The notes: generated by a model not told the origin, from the sequence alone. A stretch of DNA of 64,000 nt from Malikia granosa (GCF_002980595.1 NZ_PVLQ01000007.1:1-64000), one strand, 5' to 3'. Shown: positions 11,276 to 22,760, counted from the first letter of the stretch. Numbers and translations: made by a program.

Positions 11276-12358
11276 TCAGTTTCTCTCTTTCTGTTCCAGC
11301 AGGCGCTCGCAGGCGGCGACCATGGCCTCGACCGCACCGGTCTGGCGCAGGGCATGGGCCTTTTCGGCGCGGGCCAGCAATTCGGCCCGGTCCAGTCCTT
11401 GCAGCAGGCCGGCCAGGCGCTCGGGGGTGAGTTCGGACTGCGGCAGCAGCCAGCCCGCGCCGGCATCGACCAGGAAGCGGGCGTTGTGGGTCTGGTGGTC
11501 GTCGACCGCGTGCGGGAAGGGCACGAAGGCCGCCGCCGCGCCGATCGCGGCGAGTTCGGTCACGGTGCTGGCGCCGGCACGCGCGATCACGAGGTCGGCG
11601 TCGGCGAAGGCCTGCGCCGTGTCGCGGATGAAGGGGGTCAGCGTCGCCTGCACGTCGGCCTCGGCATAGGCCGCGCGCAGCGCATCGATCTGCTTCTCGC
11701 CGCCCTGGTGGGTGACGATCGGGCGCTGCTCGAACGGGATCAGCGCCAGCGCGAGCGGCAGCACCTGGTTAAGCGCCTGCGCGCCCAGACTGCCGCCAAC
11801 CACCAGCAGGCGCAGCGGGCCGCTGCGGCCGGCAAAGCGCGCCGCCGGCGCGGGCTGCTGCAGGAATTCGGTCCGCAGCGGATTGCCGATCCATTCGCCG
11901 CCCGGCAAGGCAGCGGGGTAGGCACTGAAGGAACGCTCGGCCAGCTTGGCCAGCCAGCGGTTCGACATGCCGGCGATCGAGTTCTGCTCGTGCAGCAGGA
12001 TCGGTACACCAGCCAGCTTGGCCGCCAGGCCACCCGGCACCGTGATATAGCCGCCCAGACCCAGCACCACATCGGGCTTGACCCGCTTCAGCACGGCCCT
12101 GGCCTGGCAGAGCGCGCGAGTGAGCCGCAGCGGCAGCAGCGCCAGGGTCTTGAGGCCCTTGCCGCGCACGCCGCCGAACTCGACCGGCTCGAAGGCGAAG
12201 CCGCGCGGTGGCACCAGCCGGTCTTCCATGCTGCCGGGCACGCCGAGCCAGTGCACGCGCCAGCCGCGCGCGCGCAGCGCCTCGGCCACGGCCAGGCCGG
12301 GGAAGATATGGCCGCCGGTACCGCCGGCCATCACCAGGGCGCAGGGCTGACGGCTCAT
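11276..12358 (-). CDS. murG: Lipid II synthase (UDP-GlcNAc transferase) MurG
   Basis: GT-B glycosyltransferase (360 residues) that adds GlcNAc to lipid I on the inner face of the membrane, producing lipid II. The N-terminal G-loop GGTGGHIFP (~12-20) and the HEQNSIAG and GGSLGAQ loops are all present, as is the C-terminal donor-site block [14 protein letters not shown]. Its ATG overlaps the ftsW stop by four bases. The order ftsW-murG-murC matches the standard dcw cluster. Confidence 0.98.
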   Translation of the reverse strand: MSRQPCALVMAGGTGGHIFPGLAVAEALRARGWRVHWLGVPGSMEDRLVPPRGFAFEPVEFGGVRGKGLKTLALLPLRLTRALCQARAVLKRVKPDVVLGLGGYITVPGGLAAKLAGVPILLHEQNSIAGMSNRWLAKLAERSFSAYPAALPGGEWIGNPLRTEFLQQPAPAARFAGRSGPLRLLVVGGSLGAQALNQVLPLALALIPFEQRPIVTHQGGEKQIDALRAAYAEADVQATLTPFIRDTAQAFADADLVIARAGASTVTELAAIGAAAAFVPFPHAVDDHQTHNARFLVDAGAGWLLPQSELTPERLAGLLQGLDRAELLARAEKAHALRQTGAVEAMVAACERLLEQKERN

Positions 12359-13620
12359 ACCCGGCCTCCATGCATGAGTTGTCTATTCTCGTGGTCGACG
12401 CGCAGCACGACCGCCAGCGCGACCAGGTTCATCAGGATGGCCGAGCCGCCGTAGCTCATCAGCGGCAGGGTCAGGCCCTTGGTCGGCAGCGCGCCCAGGC
12501 AGACGCCGATGTTGATCAGGGCCTGGAAGCCCATCCACAGGCCCACCCCCTGCGCCACCAGGCCGGCAAACAGCTGGTCGAGCGCGATCGCCTGGCGTCC
12601 GATCTGCATGATGCGGCGCGTGAGCCAGAAGAAGGTCAGGACCAGCGCCAGCACGCCGACCAGGCCGAATTCCTCGCCGATCACGGCGAGCAGGAAGTCG
12701 GTATGCCCCTCGGGCAGCCAGTGCAGCTTCTCGACGCTCGAGCCCAGGCCGACGCCGAAGACCTCGCCGCGGCCGATCGCGATCAGCGAATGCGACAGCT
12801 GGTAGCCCTTGCCCAGCGCATGGTCCTCGCTGAAGGGGTCGAGGTAGGCGAAGACGCGGGCGCGGCGCCAGGGCGAGGTCGCGATCATCACCACGAAGGC
12901 CGACACCAGCACGCCCATGATCAGCAGCATCATGCGCATCGTGACCCCGCCAAGGAACAGGATGCCCATCGCGATCACCGCGACCACCATGAAGGCGCCC
13001 ATGTCAGGCTCGGCCAGCAGCAGCGCCGCCAGCAGGCTCACCGCCGCGCACATCGGCAGGATGGCGCGCATGAAGCTCTCCTTGACCGCGATCTTGCGCA
13101 CCATGTAGCCGGCCGCATAGAGCAGGGTCGCGAACTTGGCCAGCTCGGAAGGCTGGAAGTTCATGATGCCGAGCGCGATCCAGCGCCGCGCGCCATTGAC
13201 GCCCTTGCCGATGAAGGGCACCAGCACCAGCGCCAGCAGTAGCAGCGAGAGCAGGAACAGCCGGGGCGCCCATTGCTCCCAGCTGCTCATCGGCACCTGG
13301 AACGCCAGCAGCGCCATCAGGGCGCCGATCAGGATCGCGAAGCCATGGCGCAGCACGAAATGGCTGGCCATGTAGTTGCCGAAGCGCGGATTGTCGGGCA
13401 GGGCAATCGAGGCCGAATAGACCATCACCAGCCCGAAGCACAGCAGGCCGACCACGACCCAGAGCAATTGCTGGTCGAAGCCGACCTTGGGCACCCACTG
13501 GTCGGTACGCCCGCGCGAGTAGTCGCGGCTCGACAGATGGATCGGGATGTCGCCGGCGGCGGACGCCTTGGCGTCCTGGCGGCCGAGCAGGCCGGAGAGG
13601 CCGGCAGCGAGGCGTTTCAT
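12355..13620 (-). CDS. ftsW: Septal peptidoglycan polymerase FtsW
   Basis: A SEDS-family integral membrane protein of 421 residues with about ten predicted transmembrane helices after a ~50-residue cytoplasmic N-terminus. It polymerises lipid II into glycan strands at the septum together with FtsI (PBP3). Family-typical blocks include [29 protein letters not shown] and the C-terminal [17 protein letters not shown]. The ATG overlaps the murD stop (ATGA). A long frame extends upstream but is only the alternative reading of murD. Confidence 0.97.
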   Translation of the reverse strand: MKRLAAGLSGLLGRQDAKASAAGDIPIHLSSRDYSRGRTDQWVPKVGFDQQLLWVVVGLLCFGLVMVYSASIALPDNPRFGNYMASHFVLRHGFAILIGALMALLAFQVPMSSWEQWAPRLFLLSLLLLALVLVPFIGKGVNGARRWIALGIMNFQPSELAKFATLLYAAGYMVRKIAVKESFMRAILPMCAAVSLLAALLLAEPDMGAFMVVAVIAMGILFLGGVTMRMMLLIMGVLVSAFVVMIATSPWRRARVFAYLDPFSEDHALGKGYQLSHSLIAIGRGEVFGVGLGSSVEKLHWLPEGHTDFLLAVIGEEFGLVGVLALVLTFFWLTRRIMQIGRQAIALDQLFAGLVAQGVGLWMGFQALINIGVCLGALPTKGLTLPLMSYGGSAILMNLVALAVVLRVDHENRQLMHGGRV

Positions 13621-15236
13621 GCCGGCGTTCCTCCGGACTGCTGCAGTTCCTGCACCGCCTCGACGAAGACCTGCGCCCGGTGCGCATAGTCCTTGAACAT
13701 GTCGAGGCTGGCACAGGCCGGCGACAGCAGCACGGCATCGCCCGGCCTGGCCTGGCTGGCGCACCACCGGACCGCCTCGGGCAGCGTGGCGCAATCGTGC
13801 AGCGGCACGCCGCTGTCGGCCAGCGCGGCGCGGATCGCGGGTGCGTCGCGGCCGATCAGCGCGATGGCGCGCGCATGGCGCGCCACCGGATCGGCCAGCG
13901 GACCGAAGTCCTGGCCCTTGCCCTCGCCGCCCAGGATCACGAGCAGCTGGCGTTCCGGCCCCAGGCCGTTGATCGCGGCCAGGGTGGCGCCGACATTGGT
14001 GCCCTTGCTGTCGTCGATGTATTCGACTTCGTCGACGATGGCGACCGGCTCGACCCGGTGCGGCTCGCCGCGGTATTCGCGCAGGCCGTGCAGCATCGGC
14101 GCCAGCGGCGCACCGGCGGCCGTCGCCAGCGCCAGCGCGGCCAGCGCATTGCTGGCATTGTGGCGGCCGCGGATGCGCAGCGCCTCGGCCGGCATCAGGC
14201 GCTGCAGATGGACGGTTTCCTCCTCCGAGCCGCGGCCCTTGCGCGCAGTCTCGTCGGACGGCAGCGCGCGCACCAGCCAGCTCATGCCGTTGACCGCCTC
14301 CAGGCCCCAGTCGCCGGCGCGGCGCGGCACATCGATGCCGAAGCTCTGGCTGGGGCGCGCCGGCAGCGTCCTGCTGCGCCGGCCTTCCGGCACGATCTGC
14401 GGCTGCGGCTGCCAGCCCATCACGGTCGCGTCGTCGCGGTTCAGCAGCATCAGCGCCTGCTGGCCGAAGATGCGCGCCTTGGCCTCGGCATAGGCGGCCA
14501 TGCTGCCATGCCAGTCGAGGTGGTCCTGGGTCACGTTGAGCACGGTGGCCGCGGTCGGCTCGAAGCCTTGCACCCCGTCGAGCTGGAAGCTCGAGAGCTC
14601 GAGCACCCAGGCCTCGGGCAGCTCGCCGCTGTCCAAGCGGGCCTGCAGCGTGTCGAGCAGGGTCGGGCCGATGTTGCCGGCGACCACGGCCTTGATGCCA
14701 GCCCATTCGAGCAGATGCGCGGTCAGCGCGGTGGTGGTGGTCTTGCCATTGGTGCCGGTGATCGCGAGCACCTTGGGCCGATAGGGCAAGGCCAGCGGCG
14801 CCGGGTCGGCAGCAGCATCCCGGACCGGCTCATCCTTGGCGTCGGCTGCCTCGGCATCGATGGCCGGCGCCACCGGCTCCTCGGCCAGCCTGGCCAGCGC
14901 CTGGGCGAACAGCCCGAGCTCGCCGACCACCGGTACGCCGACCGCCTGCGCGGCCTGCGCCAGTCCGCTCAGCTGCGCCGGCGCGATGCCTGGGCTGCGG
15001 CAGACCATGGCCCAGGGGCGGGACGTGAACAAGCCTTCATCGAAGGCGGACTGGACCAGCCGGACCTCGGGCAGCTCGGCCGCCAGCTGGGCGGCCTGCG
15101 GCGGCGCCGCACGGGTGTCGGCGACCGTGACGCGGGCGCCGGCCTTGGCACACCAGCGCGCCATCGCGAGTCCGGACGCACCCAGGCCCAGCACGAGCAG
15201 CTCGCGGCCTTGCAGCAGGGGCAGGAAATTCAGCAT
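13617..15236 (-). CDS. murD: UDP-N-acetylmuramoyl-L-alanine--D-glutamate ligase
   Basis: Adds D-glutamate to UDP-MurNAc-L-Ala. The Rossmann-like N-terminus ([15 protein letters not shown]), P-loop GTNGKTTTT (~161-169), the [11 protein letters not shown] block and the [10 protein letters not shown] motif identify MurD. At 539 residues it is about 100 longer than the E. coli enzyme: an Ala/Glu/Asp/Pro-rich insertion lies at ~119-150, just before the ATP-binding domain, and more extra sequence (Arg/Ser- and Glu-rich) lies in the central domain. The ATG at 15236 lies eight bases after the mraY stop with GAGG upstream. Confidence 0.97.
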   Translation of the reverse strand: MLNFLPLLQGRELLVLGLGASGLAMARWCAKAGARVTVADTRAAPPQAAQLAAELPEVRLVQSAFDEGLFTSRPWAMVCRSPGIAPAQLSGLAQAAQAVGVPVVGELGLFAQALARLAEEPVAPAIDAEAADAKDEPVRDAAADPAPLALPYRPKVLAITGTNGKTTTTALTAHLLEWAGIKAVVAGNIGPTLLDTLQARLDSGELPEAWVLELSSFQLDGVQGFEPTAATVLNVTQDHLDWHGSMAAYAEAKARIFGQQALMLLNRDDATVMGWQPQPQIVPEGRRSRTLPARPSQSFGIDVPRRAGDWGLEAVNGMSWLVRALPSDETARKGRGSEEETVHLQRLMPAEALRIRGRHNASNALAALALATAAGAPLAPMLHGLREYRGEPHRVEPVAIVDEVEYIDDSKGTNVGATLAAINGLGPERQLLVILGGEGKGQDFGPLADPVARHARAIALIGRDAPAIRAALADSGVPLHDCATLPEAVRWCASQARPGDAVLLSPACASLDMFKDYAHRAQVFVEAVQELQQSGGTPA

Positions 15237-15244
15237 TTCGGACC

Positions 15245-16423
15245 TCAACGCAGCTTCAGGGTGGACAGGCCGAGCAGGCACAGCAGCATCGTGATGATCC
15301 AGAACCGCACCACGACCTGGGTCTCGCGCCAGCCGGACTTCTCGAAATGGTGGTGCAGCGGCGCCATCTTGAGGATGCGCCGGCCTTCGCCGAACTTCTT
15401 CTTGGTGTACTTGAACCAGGACACCTGCAGCATGACCGACAGCGCCTCGGCGACGAACACGCCACCCATGATCGCCAGCACGATCTCCTGGCGCACGATG
15501 ACCGCGATGGTGCCGAGCGCGCCGCCGAGCGCGAGCGCACCGACGTCGCCCATGAAGACCTGGGCCGGATAGGCGTTGAACCAGAGGAAGGCCAGGCCGG
15601 CGCCTCCCATCGCGGCGCAGAAGATCAGCAGCTCGCCCGCGCCCGGGATGTAGGGCAGCAGCAGGTACTTGGCAAACACCGAGTTGCCGGTGAAATAGGC
15701 GAACAGGCCCAGCACCGCGCCCACCATCACGACCGGCATGATGGCCAGGCCGTCGAGGCCGTCGGTCAGGTTGACCGCATTGCTCGAGCCGACGATCACC
15801 AGGTAGGTCATGACGATGAAGCCGAACATGCCGAGCGGATAGGCGACCTCCTTGAAGAAGGGCACCATCAAGCCGGTCTGGGTCGGGAACTCCATCGTGA
15901 AGCCGGACTGGGCCCAGCGCACGAAGAACTCGACCATGCCGGTGCCGCTGCGGCCCGAGATCGCGAACAGCAGGTAGCAGGCCGCGAACAGGCCGATCAG
16001 CGACATCCAGGCGTATTTCTCGCGCGAGCGCATGCCCTCGGGGTCCTTGTTGACCACCTTGCGCCAGTCGTCGGCCCAGCCGACCGCGCCGAAGCCGAGC
16101 GTGACGATCAGCACCACCCAGACGAAGCGGTTGCTCCAGTCGAACCAGAGCAGGGTCGAGAACGCGATCGCGAACAGGATCAGCACGCCGCCCATGGTCG
16201 GCGTGCCGCTCTTGCTCAGGTGGGACTGCATCGCATAGCCGCGCACCGGCTGGCCGATCTTGAGCGCGGTCAGCCGGCGGATGAACCAGGGGCCGGCGAC
16301 GATACCGACCAGCAGCGCGGTCATGGCCGCCATCACGGCGCGGAAAGTCAGGTACTGGAACACCCGCAGAAAACCGAACTCGGGGCCCATGCCCTGCATC
16401 CATTGCGCCAAACTAGGCAGCAT
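15245..16423 (-). CDS. mraY: Phospho-MurNAc-pentapeptide translocase MraY
   Basis: A 392-residue polytopic membrane enzyme that transfers phospho-MurNAc-pentapeptide to undecaprenyl phosphate, giving lipid I. About ten hydrophobic helices are visible. Family signatures are GTPTMGG near residue 70, the [10 protein letters not shown] metal-site motif and the C-terminal [11 protein letters not shown]. Length is close to the usual ~390 for Burkholderiales. The first codons overlap the last 11 bases of murF, whose TAG lies in the second frame. Confidence 0.98.
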   Translation of the reverse strand: MLPSLAQWMQGMGPEFGFLRVFQYLTFRAVMAAMTALLVGIVAGPWFIRRLTALKIGQPVRGYAMQSHLSKSGTPTMGGVLILFAIAFSTLLWFDWSNRFVWVVLIVTLGFGAVGWADDWRKVVNKDPEGMRSREKYAWMSLIGLFAACYLLFAISGRSGTGMVEFFVRWAQSGFTMEFPTQTGLMVPFFKEVAYPLGMFGFIVMTYLVIVGSSNAVNLTDGLDGLAIMPVVMVGAVLGLFAYFTGNSVFAKYLLLPYIPGAGELLIFCAAMGGAGLAFLWFNAYPAQVFMGDVGALALGGALGTIAVIVRQEIVLAIMGGVFVAEALSVMLQVSWFKYTKKKFGEGRRILKMAPLHHHFEKSGWRETQVVVRFWIITMLLCLLGLSTLKLR

Positions 16424-17813
16424 GGCTCACTCCTTCTTGTTGTGCCAGCGCCTGCAGCGACTGCACCAGCCGCTCCATGCGCATGAAGCGCGAGCCCTTG
16501 ACCAGCACCGACCCCATGGTGGGAACCAATGCCAGCGCCTCGGACTGCAGCGCCTCGAAATCCTTGAAAAACGTCAACCGGCCGTTCGATCCGGCCAGCA
16601 GCGGCGCGGCCGCCTGCTCCATCCAGTCGCCCGACACCAGCACCCGGTCCAGGCCGAGCGCCAGCGCATGGCGCAGCACCTCGTCGTGGAAGGCCAGGCC
16701 CTGCGCACCGACCTCGCCCATGTCGCCCAGCGCCAGCAGGCGCGGGCCCGGCAGCTCGGCCAGCACCTCGATCGCGGCACGCACCGAATCGGGATTGGCG
16801 TTGTAGCTGTCGTCGACCAGGGTCAGATGGCGGCCGGCCAGCAGGAGCTGGTAGGCGCGCGAGCGGCCCTGCACCGGCACGAAGTCGGCCAGGCCGCGCG
16901 CGATCGCCTCCAGCGCCACGCCGGCGGCCAGCGCGCAGGCCACAGCCGCCAGGGCATTGCCCACGTTGTGCCGACCCGCGATCTGCAGCCGGGTCTCGAA
17001 GTCCCCCGCCGGCGTGCGCGCACGCAGGCGCCAGCCGCCATCGATCCAGTCGGCCTCGCCGCTGACATCGGCGCCCGCGCCGCCAAAGGTCAGCACGCGC
17101 CGGCTGCCCGCGAGCTCGCGCCACAGCGGCGTGAACTCGTCGGCGGCCGGGAACACCGCCGTGCCATCGGCCGGCAGCGCCTGGAAGCATTCGGCGTTCT
17201 CGCGGGCCACCGCCTCGACCGTCGCCATGAACTCCTGGTGCTCGCGCTGCGCGTTGTTGACCAGCGCCACGGTCGGCTGCGCAATGCGCGCCAGGCCGGC
17301 GATCTCGCCCGGATGGTTCATGCCGAGCTCGACCACCGCGAGCCGGTGCGAGGCGTCCAGGCGCAGCACGGTCAGCGGCACGCCGATCTCGTTGTTGAAG
17401 TTGCCCCGGGTCGCCAGCGCTGCCTCGCCCACGGCGGCGCGCAGGATGGACGCGATCATCTGCGTCACCGTGGTCTTGCCGTTGCTGCCGGTGACGGCGA
17501 TCAAGGGCAGCGCGAACTGCTCGCGCCAGCGCCGGGCCAGCTCGCCGAGCGCGGCCCGGCTGTCGGCGACCTCGACGCCGGGCAGGCCGGCCGCTTCCAG
17601 GCCACGCTCGGCCAGCGCGGCGACCGCGCCGTCGGCGCGCGCCTGCGCCAGGTAGTCGTTGGCGTCGAAGCGTTCGCCGCGCAGCGCGACGAACAGGTCG
17701 CCGGCCTGCAGGCTGCGGCTGTCGCTGTGCACCCGTGCGATGCCGAGCGCCGCGGGTGCGCCGACGACGCGCGCGCCCTCGAGCTCGGGCAGGAGCTGGG
17801 CCAGGGTCTTCAT
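16413..17813 (-). CDS. murF: UDP-MurNAc-tripeptide--D-alanyl-D-alanine ligase
   Basis: Last Mur ligase (466 residues): adds the D-Ala-D-Ala made by DdlB. The N-terminal SDSR block (~30-33), P-loop GSNGKTTVT (~109-117), the [11 protein letters not shown] segment and the C-terminal [10 protein letters not shown] motif are diagnostic. I placed the start at the ATG at 17813, which overlaps the murE stop (ATGA) and has GGAG six bases upstream; a longer in-frame start seven codons earlier lies within murE and lacks a ribosome site. Confidence 0.97.
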   Translation of the reverse strand: MKTLAQLLPELEGARVVGAPAALGIARVHSDSRSLQAGDLFVALRGERFDANDYLAQARADGAVAALAERGLEAAGLPGVEVADSRAALGELARRWREQFALPLIAVTGSNGKTTVTQMIASILRAAVGEAALATRGNFNNEIGVPLTVLRLDASHRLAVVELGMNHPGEIAGLARIAQPTVALVNNAQREHQEFMATVEAVARENAECFQALPADGTAVFPAADEFTPLWRELAGSRRVLTFGGAGADVSGEADWIDGGWRLRARTPAGDFETRLQIAGRHNVGNALAAVACALAAGVALEAIARGLADFVPVQGRSRAYQLLLAGRHLTLVDDSYNANPDSVRAAIEVLAELPGPRLLALGDMGEVGAQGLAFHDEVLRHALALGLDRVLVSGDWMEQAAAPLLAGSNGRLTFFKDFEALQSEALALVPTMGSVLVKGSRFMRMERLVQSLQALAQQEGVSHAA

Positions 17814-19357
17814 GCCTGCTCCTTCATCTGGCACGAGCGCCAGGCCTGCAGCGCCAGCCGGCCCTGCTCCAGATCGGAAAACGGCAGTTTCACGCCGGCA
17901 ATCTCCTGATAGTCCTCATGTCCCTTGCCGGCCAACAACAGCACATCGCTCGGACCGGCCTGCGCCACCGCCTGCGCGATCGCCGCCGCACGGTCGGACA
18001 CGACCTCGACCCGGGCCGGCTCCAGCAGGCCAGCGCGCATCTGGGCCAGGATCTGCAGCGGGTCCTCCGAACGCGGGTTGTCGCTGGTCAGCCAGAGCCG
18101 GTCGGAGCCGCGCTCGGCCGCGGCGGCCATCAACGGACGCTTGCCGGCATCGCGGTTGCCACCGCAGCCGACCACGCAGCACAGGCAGCCGCCGCGCTTG
18201 TCGGCCAGCGGACGCAGCGCCTGCAGCGCCTTCTCGAGCGCGTCGGGCGTGTGGCAATAGTCGACCAGCACCAGCGGCTGGCCGGCCTGCTCGGCGCCCC
18301 AGGCCGACTGCATGCGGCCCGGCACCGGAGTCAAGGCGTTGGCAGCGGCGACCGCCGGCTCGAGCGCGTGGCCCTGCGCGCGTGCCACGGCCAGCGCGCT
18401 CAGCAGGTTGTAGAGGTTGTATTCGCCGACCAGCGGGACGCTGATCTGCTGCGCAGCGCCGCTGCTGCCATCGGGCTGGCGCTCGACCAGCTCGAAGCGC
18501 AGGCCGGTCTCGGTCAAGGCCCAGCCGGTCACGCGCAACCGCGCCTGCGGGGCGCGCACGGCAATCGTCCACAGCTCGAGCGCACCGGCATCGGCACGCG
18601 GCTGCAGCTCGGCCGCCAGCCGGGCGCCATGGGGATCATCGATATTGACCACCGCCGCCTGCAGGCCGGGCCAGTCGAACAGCGCGCGCTTGGCGCGCCA
18701 GTAGGCATCCATGCTGCCGTGGTAGTCGAGATGGTCCTGGGTCAGGTTGCTGAAGACGGCGGTGCGGATGCGGGTCGCCTCGAGCCGGCCTTCCTGCAGG
18801 CCGATCGAAGAAGCCTCGACCACGGCCGCCTGGATGCCAGCGTCGGCCCAGCGCCGCAAGCCGGCCTGCCAGCTCACGGGGTCGGGCGTGGTCAGTCCGG
18901 TCGGCTCGAAGTCGCAGCCCGGCACTCCCATGCCCAGGGTGCCCGCGAGCGCGGCGGGCTCGCCGAGCGCGGCCAGCCATTGCGCGATCCACCAGCCGGT
19001 CGAGGTCTTGCCATTGGTGCCGGTCAAGGCGATCACGTCGAGCACCTGGCTCGGCTCGCGCTGGAACAGGCTGGCAATGGCGCCGGTGGCGGCCTTCAGG
19101 CCCTGGAAGGCGGCAATGCGCGGATCGGTCGAATCGTCCAGGCCGAAGGCCTCGCAGCCCGCGCGCTCGACCAGGCAGGCGACCGCGCCGGCCGCCAGCG
19201 CGGCGGCGACATGGCGCCGGCCGTCCTGCGCCGCGCCGGGCCAGGCCACGAAGGCATCGCCGGGCCGCACGCGCCGGCTGTCGCTCTGCAGCGCGCGCAC
19301 GCCCTGCTCGCGCAGCCAGCGGCAGGCGGCATCGGGCCGGTCGAAAGTCGTGATCAC
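17810..19357 (-). CDS. murE: UDP-MurNAc-L-Ala-D-Glu--meso-diaminopimelate ligase
   Basis: Adds the third stem-peptide residue. The P-loop GTNGKTST (~113-120) is present and the DNPR motif (~426-429) marks specificity for meso-diaminopimelate rather than lysine. That substrate is made by DapF, encoded elsewhere in this window. The start is a GTG at 19357 that overlaps the ftsI TGA (GTGA), with GAGGA seven bases upstream. A much longer frame continues through ftsI but is only its shadow. Length is 515 residues, normal for the family. Confidence 0.96.
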   Translation of the reverse strand: MITTFDRPDAACRWLREQGVRALQSDSRRVRPGDAFVAWPGAAQDGRRHVAAALAAGAVACLVERAGCEAFGLDDSTDPRIAAFQGLKAATGAIASLFQREPSQVLDVIALTGTNGKTSTGWWIAQWLAALGEPAALAGTLGMGVPGCDFEPTGLTTPDPVSWQAGLRRWADAGIQAAVVEASSIGLQEGRLEATRIRTAVFSNLTQDHLDYHGSMDAYWRAKRALFDWPGLQAAVVNIDDPHGARLAAELQPRADAGALELWTIAVRAPQARLRVTGWALTETGLRFELVERQPDGSSGAAQQISVPLVGEYNLYNLLSALAVARAQGHALEPAVAAANALTPVPGRMQSAWGAEQAGQPLVLVDYCHTPDALEKALQALRPLADKRGGCLCCVVGCGGNRDAGKRPLMAAAAERGSDRLWLTSDNPRSEDPLQILAQMRAGLLEPARVEVVSDRAAAIAQAVAQAGPSDVLLLAGKGHEDYQEIAGVKLPFSDLEQGRLALQAWRSCQMKEQA

Positions 19358-21093
19358 AAGGATTCCTCCACCGCCTGCGCCACGATATGCGGCTTGACGC
19401 TCATGTCGGGCTGCTCGCCCAGGATGCGCAGCGCCTGCTGCACGGTCTCGCTGAACACCGGCGCCGCGACCAGGCCGCCATAGACCTGGCCAGCGCTGGG
19501 CTCGTCGAGCATGACCGCGCAGATGATGCGGGGATGCTCGATCGGTGCCATGCCGGTGAACCAGGCGCGGTACTTGCCGGCGGCATAGCCCTTGCCGGCC
19601 TGCTTGCGCGCGGTGCCCGACTTGCCGCCGACCGAATAGCCGATGGTCTGGGCGCGCTGGCCGGTGCCGCCAGGGCCGGTCGCCATCGCCAGCATCTTGA
19701 GCACCTGGGCCGCCGTGCGCGGCGAGAACACCTGGGCACCGGCGGCAGCGGTTTCCGGCTTCTTGAGGATGGTGGCTGGAATGATCCGGCCCTCGTTGGC
19801 GAACACGGTGTAGGAGCGCGCCATCTGGAACAGGCTGGCCGACAAGCCGTAGCCATAGGACATGGTGGCCTGCTCGATCGGCCGCCAGGTCTTGTAGGGC
19901 CGCACCCGGCCACCGACCACGCCGGGGAACTCGAGCTGCGGCTTCTGGCCGAAGCCGGCCGCGGTGAAGGTCTCCCACATCTCGCGCGGCTGCATCTGCA
20001 TCGCGATCTTGGTGGTGCCGACGTTGGACGACTTCTGGATCACGCCCTCGACCGTCAGCGTGCCGTAGTTGTGGGTATCCGAGATGGTCGAGCCGGTGAT
20101 CGTGAGGCGACCGGGGTAGGTATCGACCAGGGTCTCGGGCTTGACGCGACCGGTCTCGAGCGCCAGCCCGATCGTGAACGGCTTCATGGTCGAGCCGGGC
20201 TCGAAGGTGTCGGTCAGCGCGCGGTTGCGCAGCTGCTCGCCGGTCAGGTTCTGGCGCTGGTTCGGGTTGTAGCTCGGGTAGTTGGCCAGCGCCAGCAGCT
20301 CGCCGGAGCGGGCGTCGAGCACCACCACGCTGCCGGCGCGGGCCTTGTGCGCGATCACCTGGTCGCGCAGCTTCTGGTAGGCGAAATACTGGATCTTGCT
20401 GTCGATCGACAGCTGCAGGTCGCGCCCGTCCACCGGCGGGATCGCCTCGCGCGTGTCCTCGACCACCCGGCCCAGCCGGTCCTTGATCACGCGCCGCGAA
20501 CCCGGCTTGCCCGACAGGGCCTGGTTGAAGGCCAGCTCTATCCCCTCCTGGCCGACATCCTCGACGTTGGTGAAGCCGACCACATGCGCGGACGCCTCGC
20601 CCTCGGGGTAATGGCGCTTGTACTCCTCGCGCAGGTGCAGGCCCTTGATGCCGAGCGCCTTGACCCTGAGCGCCACCGGCTCGTCGACCTGGCGCTGGAT
20701 CCAGACGAAGTTCTTGCCCCCCTTGCTGATGCGGCTCTTGAACTCGGCCAGCGACAGGCCGAGCAGCTCGGCCGCCTGGGCCAGCTTGGGATCGTCGAGC
20801 TCGATGTCGGACGGCTCGGCCCAGATGCTCTGCGCGACCACGCTGGTGGCCAGGATCACGCCGTTGCGATCGAGCACGCGGCCGCGGCTGGCCGGCAGCT
20901 CGAGCGTGCGCGCATAGCGCACCTCGCCCTGGCGCAGGAAGAAGTCGTTGCCCAGTACCTGGACATAGGCGGCGCGGCCGGCCATGGCGACGAAGCCGAG
21001 CGCCATCAGGCCGACGATGGCCTTGCTGCGGCCCAGCGGCGTCTTGCTGGCCAGCAGCGGGCTGCTGCTGTAGGCGATGCTGCGGCGGCTCAC
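19354..21093 (-). CDS. ftsI: Septal transpeptidase FtsI (PBP3)
   Basis: A class B penicillin-binding protein (579 residues) that crosslinks septal peptidoglycan. It has one N-terminal membrane helix (~25-42), a pedestal domain beginning near SRGRVLDRNG (~69-78), and the transpeptidase domain. The active-site motifs are S301-TMK, SSN (~355-357) and KSGT (~491-494). The third motif is KSGT rather than KTGT, a conservative change. The ATG overlaps the ftsL stop. Confidence 0.97.
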   Translation of the reverse strand: MSRRSIAYSSSPLLASKTPLGRSKAIVGLMALGFVAMAGRAAYVQVLGNDFFLRQGEVRYARTLELPASRGRVLDRNGVILATSVVAQSIWAEPSDIELDDPKLAQAAELLGLSLAEFKSRISKGGKNFVWIQRQVDEPVALRVKALGIKGLHLREEYKRHYPEGEASAHVVGFTNVEDVGQEGIELAFNQALSGKPGSRRVIKDRLGRVVEDTREAIPPVDGRDLQLSIDSKIQYFAYQKLRDQVIAHKARAGSVVVLDARSGELLALANYPSYNPNQRQNLTGEQLRNRALTDTFEPGSTMKPFTIGLALETGRVKPETLVDTYPGRLTITGSTISDTHNYGTLTVEGVIQKSSNVGTTKIAMQMQPREMWETFTAAGFGQKPQLEFPGVVGGRVRPYKTWRPIEQATMSYGYGLSASLFQMARSYTVFANEGRIIPATILKKPETAAAGAQVFSPRTAAQVLKMLAMATGPGGTGQRAQTIGYSVGGKSGTARKQAGKGYAAGKYRAWFTGMAPIEHPRIICAVMLDEPSAGQVYGGLVAAPVFSETVQQALRILGEQPDMSVKPHIVAQAVEESL

Positions 21094-21380
21094 GGCTGAC
21101 CCTTGACCGGTGCCTTGGCACCGGACTGCAGATACTCGGTCACGGCCGGATTGGTCGGACGCATGCGCAACTGGCCAGCGGCGAGCTGCTGCACCCGGAC
21201 CGGTGCGGCCAGGGTGCGCTTCTGCGCCAGCAGCTGGTCATGGTCGGCGTCAAGCCGCAAGGCCTGCGACTGCGCCTTGCTCAGCGCCATGTAGACCCGG
21301 CGCGACTCGTAGCGCACGTTCACCAAGCAAAAGGCGCTGACCAGCAGCGCCAGCAGCAGGACCAGGTTGACACGCGTCAC
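21090..21380 (-). CDS. ftsL: Cell division protein FtsL
   Basis: A small bitopic protein of 96 residues: a hydrophobic helix at ~4-22 ([18 protein letters not shown]) followed by a polar helical region compatible with a coiled coil. It partners FtsQ and FtsB in activating FtsW/FtsI. The sequence itself is weakly conserved, so the call leans on its size, topology and place between rsmH and ftsI. It overlaps both neighbours by four bases. Confidence 0.93.
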   Translation of the reverse strand: MTRVNLVLLLALLVSAFCLVNVRYESRRVYMALSKAQSQALRLDADHDQLLAQKRTLAAPVRVQQLAAGQLRMRPTNPAVTEYLQSGAKAPVKGQP

Positions 21381-22303
21381 GGCGCCTCCGCGTCGGTGCG
21401 CTCGGCCACGCGCATCACGGCGCTACGCGCGCGCGGATTGGCCGCGACCTCGCGCTCGCCCGGCATGATCCGGCCGATGCTGCGCAGCGCCATCGGCTTC
21501 GGGGCCGCGAAGGGCGCACGGCGGTCGTAGACCTCTTTCGAGTGCAGGGCGATGAACTGCTTGACGATACGGTCCTCGAGCGAATGGAAGCTGATCACGA
21601 CCAGCCTGCCACCCGGACGCAGCAGGCGCAGGCTCGCGCTCAGGGCCTGCTGGAGCTCCTCAAGCTCGGCGTTGATGAAAATCCGAAGAGCCTGAAATGT
21701 GCGCGTTGCAGGGTCCTTGCCCGGCTCGCGGGTTTTGACCGCGCCAGCCACGACTTCGGCCAGCTCGGCGGTGGTTCGAAGCGGGCCCCGTTCCTGTCGG
21801 CGACGATCAATCGCCTTTGCAATCTGTTGAGCAAACCGTTCTTCGCCGTAGTCACGTATCACCTCCGCCATCTGGGGAATTTCGGCCTCGGCCAGCCAGT
21901 CGGCCACGCTCTCGCCCCGGCTGGGGTCCATGCGCATGTCCAGCGGCCCGTCGTGCCGGAAGGAAAAACCCCGTGCAGGGTCGTCGATCTGGGGCGAGCT
22001 GACCCCGAGATCCATCAGGATGCCGTCGGCACAGGCCGCCGGCAGCTCCGCCATGGACTTGAAGCCCTCGTGGCGGATCGAAAAACGCGGATCGGCCTGC
22101 GCCAGCGCGTCGGCCACGGCCACCGCCTGCGGGTCCTTGTCGAAGCCGGTCAGGCGACCGTCGGCACCGAGCCGCGACAGGATCAGGCGCGAGTGGCCCC
22201 CGCGACCAAAGGTCGCATCGATGTAATGACCATCCGGTCGAACCGAAAGGGCATCGACCGCCTCGTCCAACAGGACGGTGCAATGAGAGAGAGGAGTTTG
22301 CAC
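21377..22303 (-). CDS. rsmH: 16S rRNA (cytosine1402-N4)-methyltransferase RsmH
   Basis: A SAM-dependent methyltransferase of 308 residues (formerly MraW) that modifies C1402 in the ribosomal P site. SAM-binding blocks [18 protein letters not shown] and [12 protein letters not shown] are visible, as are the family segments [15 protein letters not shown] and [13 protein letters not shown]. The start is a GTG at 22303, ten bases after the mraZ stop, with AAGG upstream. It is the usual second gene of the dcw operon. Confidence 0.96.
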   Translation of the reverse strand: MQTPLSHCTVLLDEAVDALSVRPDGHYIDATFGRGGHSRLILSRLGADGRLTGFDKDPQAVAVADALAQADPRFSIRHEGFKSMAELPAACADGILMDLGVSSPQIDDPARGFSFRHDGPLDMRMDPSRGESVADWLAEAEIPQMAEVIRDYGEERFAQQIAKAIDRRRQERGPLRTTAELAEVVAGAVKTREPGKDPATRTFQALRIFINAELEELQQALSASLRLLRPGGRLVVISFHSLEDRIVKQFIALHSKEVYDRRAPFAAPKPMALRSIGRIMPGEREVAANPRARSAVMRVAERTDAEAP

Positions 22304-22313
22304 TGCCGTGCCT

Positions 22314-22742
22314 TCAGAAAGAGAAATCCTTGAAGACGTCGGGCATTTCGCCCTTCATCGCCTCGGCTTCCTGGGCCGCATAGGTCTCAGCGTCCCAGAG
22401 TTCGAAATGGTTGCCCATCCCGAGCAGCACAGCCCCCTTGGTGATTCCCGCGGCGGCGCGCAGCTCGGGCGCCACGAGCACCCGCCCCGAGGCGTCGAGC
22501 TCGCAGTCCATCGCATTGCCGAGGAAGATCCGCTTCCACCACTGAGCCGACATCGGCAGCTCGGCAATGCGGGCGCGGAAAGCTTCCCATTCGGGACGCG
22601 GAAAGATCATGAGGCAACCGTGCGGGTGCTTGGTGATTGTGAGCTGGCCGGCAGCAGTCGCGCTCAACACGTCACGATGCCGAGTCGGCACGGAAAGCCG
22701 ACCTTTGGCATCGAGGCTGATGGAGGACGCTCCCTGAAACAC
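22314..22742 (-). CDS. mraZ: Transcriptional regulator MraZ
   Basis: A 142-residue protein with two SpoVT-AbrB-like halves, each containing the DxxxR signature (DAKGR near residue 11 and DASGR near residue 84). MraZ forms ring-shaped oligomers and in other bacteria binds direct repeats upstream of its own gene to control the dcw cluster; such repeats are present here. The start is a GTG at 22742, with AAAGG about ten bases upstream. It is the first gene of the cluster. Confidence 0.96.
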   Translation of the reverse strand: MFQGASSISLDAKGRLSVPTRHRDVLSATAAGQLTITKHPHGCLMIFPRPEWEAFRARIAELPMSAQWWKRIFLGNAMDCELDASGRVLVAPELRAAAGITKGAVLLGMGNHFELWDAETYAAQEAEAMKGEMPDVFKDFSF

Positions 22743-22760
22743 GGTACCAGGCCTTTAAAA

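Noticed and set aside
17810..21121. A single 1103-codon frame as a fusion protein with murE
   Set aside because: The upstream half is a shifted reading of ftsI; murE has its own GTG with GAGGA at the ftsI stop.
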